The notes beneath the pieces are model-generated. The model made no database searches, had not been told where the DNA came from, and saw only the letters and a list, made by a program, of their open reading frames with translations. The position numbers and the translations under genes are program-made. DNA of 9,299 bases from Candidatus Poribacteria bacterium. GTDB taxonomy: Bacteria > Poribacteria > WGA-4E > DTYX01. The DNA is taken from positions 1 through 9,299 of the forward strand of contig DTYX01000653.1 in the NCBI GenBank assembly GCA_012961655.1, read 5' to 3'. Below, piece by piece: positions 7,158-9,299 of this stretch (position 1 is the first letter of the stretch; every line of letters starts with the position of its first letter).

Positions 7158-7173
7158 TCCCTATATTAAGGGA
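7158..7173. promoter_or_regulatory. Candidate operator: inverted repeat TCCCT-N6-AGGGA
   Basis: TCCCT (7158-7162) and AGGGA (7169-7173) form a dyad around an AT-only centre. It lies just downstream of the expected transcription start and before the ribosome site (CTGGAG, 7184-7189), a position suited to autorepression by a dimeric MerR-family protein. It does not match the known HAIR site (CTTGAGT-N7-ACTCAAG) of HspR. Confidence 0.4.
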
Positions 7174-7195
7174 ACTTTATTTACTGGAGTTTAAA

Positions 7196-7522
7196 GTGTT
7201 AAAAATCGACCCAGACGAAGCCGTCTACGTCATCAGCGTTGTCTCCAAACTTACTGGCGTTCCACCGAAGACGTTGCGCCTGTATGATGAAAAGGGCATT
7301 CTCTCGCCGAAACGAACCCCCAAAAATCAGCGTCTCTATTCTCAAAGGGATGTTGAGAAACTTCGATATCTAGTTTACCTCTCTAACCTTAAGCATGTCA
7401 ATATAGCAGGCTTACAGGAAATTATCAGAATCCTTGAGTATGTTCCGCCAGAAATACGTGAGGAACTGATGCAAGAGGCTGAGACTGAAATCGAGAATAT
7501 AGACAATGAACATAACCAATGA
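7196..7522 (+). CDS. MerR-family transcriptional regulator, HspR-like
   Basis: 108 residues; GTG start at 7196, supported by CTGGAG at 7184-7189. The N-terminal winged-helix domain is clear: YVISVVSKLTGVPPKTLRLY (11-30) is the HTH, then DEKGILSPKRTPKNQRLYSQ (31-50) is the wing with the RxY motif, then RDVEKLRYLVYL. The segment HVNIAGLQEIIRILE (67-81) matches the VNLAGVKRIL pattern of HspR-type members rather than metal-sensing MerR proteins. No cysteine is present, so thiol or metal sensing is unlikely. The short acidic tail (about 82-108) could be a dimerisation helix and offers no room for a separate ligand domain. HspR proteins usually repress chaperone operons, but no dnaK, grpE, dnaJ or clpB lies here. 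The next gene is an opine dehydrogenase, so the target may differ. The last codons overlap a repeat-derived hairpin region. Confidence 0.9.
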   Translation: MLKIDPDEAVYVISVVSKLTGVPPKTLRLYDEKGILSPKRTPKNQRLYSQRDVEKLRYLVYLSNLKHVNIAGLQEIIRILEYVPPEIREELMQEAETEIENIDNEHNQ

Positions 7523-7523
7523 T

Positions 7524-7585
7524 GAATGACCAGTGACGCAACGACCAACATTCATTGGTATTTGGTCCTTGCGCCATTGGCATTT
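7524..7585. repeat. Long imperfect hairpin built from degenerate CAATGAC-type heptamers
   Basis: Starting two bases after the regulator's stop codon, 7530-7548 pairs with 7562-7580 over 19 positions with two mismatches (7536/7574 and 7542/7568) and one G-T. The core is GCAACGACCAA (7538-7548) against TTGGTCCTTGC (7562-7572). A one-base bulge allows several more pairs out to 7524/7585. The loop is 13 bases. Both arms read as seven-base steps around CAATGAC or GTCATTG. An A run, not a T run, follows, so it does not look like a standard terminator. It may protect or process the 3' end of the regulator mRNA, or be a mobile repeat. Confidence 0.65.
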
Positions 7586-7792
7586 CTACAAAAAAGTTAA
7601 CGTCTTTGTGAAACTGCACTAGTCTTTTTCTGTCTATACACTCCCATATTCATTAAGTATTGAAGTCACCCACCATAGGCTATCCCGTGTTCTGTCTCGA
7701 TTTGAGGGATGTCCCATATCTCTTTGTTTCTTTTGCATATATTCTGCCCAAATCTTACCTTAATATAGAACAATTAAATTCCCCAATATAAA

Positions 7793-7801
7793 TGTTATAA
7801 T
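7793..7801 (+). promoter_or_regulatory. Extended -10 element (TGTTATAAT)
   Basis: TG-T-TATAAT at 7793-7801 is a perfect extended -10 box. The sequence 17 bases upstream has no good -35, so any activity would rely on the extended element. It may be a second, upstream promoter for the opine dehydrogenase gene. AT-rich DNA produces such matches by chance. Confidence 0.3.
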
Positions 7802-7824
7802 TTGCCGGATAATATAAATAAATC

Positions 7825-7854
7825 TTGACAAATAAGTAGTATCTATGTTACACT
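7825..7854 (+). promoter_or_regulatory. Candidate promoter of the opine dehydrogenase gene
   Basis: TTGACA (7825-7830) is followed after 18 bases by TACACT (7849-7854), four of six matches to the -10 consensus. A TG sits one base upstream of it (7846-7847), giving an extended -10. The start would be near 7861, leaving a leader of about 185 bases, long enough for leader-based control. Confidence 0.5.
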
Positions 7855-8046
7855 GTATAAGTTCATTTATTATACTAAAATAACTTCATATAATTTCCTA
7901 TAAATAAGGAAGTAAAGCTTCTATTATTCGGGCAAAATAAATGATGCGTAAATCGAATCTATGGCAGAATTCATTGAACGCGCGGATGGTTAAGATAGAG
8001 ATTATTTAGAATCAAACAAATTCTTCAAAAGGAGAGTGTTGTTGTT

Positions 8047-9299
8047 ATGAAGGGAGATTTAGACAGACATCACAGGGGGACGCTTGCTTCAGAATATAGT
8101 TCCATAGAGATTATCGAAGCAGATTTGCCAGGTAAGCGCAAACCCACCTTTTGTGTAATTGGCGCTGGACACGGTGGTTTAGCTATGGCTGGATATCTGG
8201 CTATACAAGGTTTTTCGGTAAACTTGTACAATCGCAGCGAAGAACGGTTGCAATCTATTTGGATGTTAGGAGGCGTTCAAGTTGAGGGGGAAATCAGCGG
8301 TTTTGGAAATATCGACATCGCTACCACAGATATTGAGGAGGCGATTGATGGAGTAGATGTGCTGATGATAGTTATCCCGGCGACGGGACATCGGTCTATC
8401 GCTGAGAAGTGCGCGCCCTATCTGAAACCGAATCAGATAATCGTGCTCAATCCAGGCAGAACCGGAGGCGCGTTGGAATTTAAAAGGACTTTAATGTACA
8501 ATGGAGTGGATGTTCCGGTGATTGTGGCTGAAGCTCAAACGTTCATTTTTGCCTCCCGCGTAACCGGTCCGGCGCAAGCAAAGATTTTCCGCATTAAAAA
8601 TTCTATTCCGGTAGCCGCACTGCCCGCCTATTTGACGCCGACCGTTTTAAATGTCATCAGACTAGCTTTTCCACAGTTTGTCCCCGGCGACAACGTCCTC
8701 AAAACCAGCTTTGATAATATCGGAGCGGTTTTCCACCCGGCTCTTGCAATCTTAAATTCCGCTTGGATAGAGGAGACACACGGCGAGTTTGAATTTTACC
8801 TTCAGGGCGCCAGTCCCTCTGTTGCATCAGTATTGGAAGCGTTAGACCAGGAGCGAGTTAACGTCGCCGCCGCGTTGGGGATTCGGGCATTGACAGCGCG
8901 TGAGTGGTTGTATTTAGCTTACGATGCCGTGGGAAACGACCTCTACTCGGCTTTGCATGCGAACCCGAGTTACCGCGGCATCCGCGCGCCCAATCGCTTG
9001 AATCACCGATACATCCGAGAGGATGTTCCGATGAGCTTAGTGCCGCTCGCATCCATCGGTGATATGCTCGGGGTGCCAACACCTACCGCTAAATCCATCA
9101 TCCATTTAGCGAATATCATTCATCAGCGAGATTATTGGGCGGAAGGTCGAACGGTAGATAAGCTGGGAATTATGGGGCTTTCAGTAAGAGAAATTCGTCT
9201 TTTAGCGGTTGATGGTTTGATGGCAATTTCCAGAACGCTATCCGAACCGCCGACAATAACTGGCGAATTTTATGACAACGAGACTATCTCTCAACTGCC
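8047..9299 (+). CDS. NAD/NADP octopine/nopaline dehydrogenase family protein (3' end outside window)
   Basis: 417 codons are open to the window edge without a stop. The ATG at 8047 is preceded by AAAAGGAG (8027-8034), slightly far at 12 bases but the only good site. Residues 35-50 (FCVIGAGHGGLAMAGY) hold the Rossmann GxGxxG loop, and NR at 62-63 follows beta-2. VLMIVIPATGH (105-115) and IIVLNPGRTGGALEF (131-145) are typical of this family. The C-terminal opine dehydrogenase domain is marked by NIGAVFHPALAILNSAWIE (224-242), with His230 at the conserved catalytic position, and HRYIREDVPMSLVPLASIG (320-338) followed by LGVPTPT. Such enzymes reductively condense an amino acid with a 2-oxo acid (opines) or act on similar substrates; specificity is unknown. 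Family proteins usually begin at the Rossmann strand, so the first 34 residues here are an extra hydrophilic extension; no later ATG is available before the GAGHGG loop. The known metallophore partner gene (cntL-like) is not in the window. Confidence 0.9.
   Translation, partial: MKGDLDRHHRGTLASEYSSIEIIEADLPGKRKPTFCVIGAGHGGLAMAGYLAIQGFSVNLYNRSEERLQSIWMLGGVQVEGEISGFGNIDIATTDIEEAIDGVDVLMIVIPATGHRSIAEKCAPYLKPNQIIVLNPGRTGGALEFKRTLMYNGVDVPVIVAEAQTFIFASRVTGPAQAKIFRIKNSIPVAALPAYLTPTVLNVIRLAFPQFVPGDNVLKTSFDNIGAVFHPALAILNSAWIEETHGEFEFYLQGASPSVASVLEALDQERVNVAAALGIRALTAREWLYLAYDAVGNDLYSALHANPSYRGIRAPNRLNHRYIREDVPMSLVPLASIGDMLGVPTPTAKSIIHLANIIHQRDYWAEGRTVDKLGIMGLSVREIRLLAVDGLMAISRTLSEPPTITGEFYDNETISQL

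Larger units (their letters stand above)
7066..7181. repeat. Direct repeat GGGAACTTTATT flanking the regulator promoter
   Basis: The 12-base word GGGAACTTTATT is found exactly at 7066-7077 and again at 7170-7181, 104 bases apart. One copy is upstream and one downstream of the promoter, and the downstream copy is just ahead of the ribosome site of the MerR-type gene. Two copies bracketing a promoter could support looping or double-site repression, or could be a remnant of local duplication. Confidence 0.45.
7586..8046. other. AT-rich spacer without a gene
   Basis: No credible coding sequence is seen on either strand: frames are short, lack ribosome sites and show no protein motif. The stretch holds candidate promoters near 7793-7801 and 7825-7854, and ends with a leader of about 185 bases ahead of the opine dehydrogenase gene. 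The leader contains a small dyad TTCCT...AGGAA around 7896-7912 and then A/T-rich sequence. I recognise no riboswitch class, tRNA or known ncRNA here. Confidence 0.6.

Noticed and set aside
7425..7619. Minus-strand 64-codon frame across the end of the regulator gene
   Set aside because: It is antisense to the regulator gene and runs through the hairpin repeat; no ribosome site or motif supports it.
7862..8046. Riboswitch in the opine dehydrogenase leader
   Set aside because: Only small AT-rich dyads are visible, and no conserved core of a known riboswitch class could be recognised.
8858..9082. Minus-strand open frame of 74 codons
   Set aside because: It lies inside the well-supported opine dehydrogenase gene on the other strand and shows no protein motif; it is a codon-bias shadow.

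Overview
The window looks like a chromosomal segment of a medium-GC uncultured bacterium. Every supported gene is on the + strand. The gene content (a Gfo/Idh/MocA oxidoreductase pair, a small extended SDR, an opine-type dehydrogenase and a single-chain restriction-modification enzyme) resembles genomes of environmental lineages such as Poribacteria, Planctomycetes or Chloroflexi. That placement is an impression from gene content and repeat style. There is no rRNA or marker gene here to decide it.

Layout. (1) 1-522 is the 3' part of a glycerophosphodiester phosphodiesterase gene. (2) 598-3983 is a defence-type module: a ribbon-helix-helix-like protein of about 53 residues, a near-perfect 29-nt hairpin, then a 1060-residue type ISP-like or type II fused nuclease-N6-adenine methyltransferase. 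(3) 4014-7001 is a metabolic cluster: an unusual Gfo/Idh/MocA-like protein, an NAD-dependent epimerase/dehydratase and a canonical Gfo/Idh/MocA dehydrogenase. (4) 7002-7195 is a repeat-rich control region with a strong sigma70-type promoter. (5) 7196-7522 is a MerR/HspR-type regulator. (6) 7523-8046 is an AT-rich spacer without genes, holding a long hairpin and candidate promoters. (7) 8047-9299 is an opine dehydrogenase family gene that runs off the window.

How the genes may work together. The two Gfo/Idh/MocA proteins and the SDR probably act on sugars, inositols or related polyols, but no substrate can be read from the sequence. The regulator sits directly upstream of the opine dehydrogenase gene and may control it or itself. 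The restriction-modification module has no obvious metabolic link to its neighbours and looks like an accessory insertion.

Most notable signals: the RHH-like gene, hairpin and restriction-modification gene arrangement; three intergenic spacers that each carry a different degenerate heptamer repeat with arms in opposite orientation, two of which appear to run into the preceding gene's 3' end; and repeated words around the regulator's promoter. None of these proves a new system.
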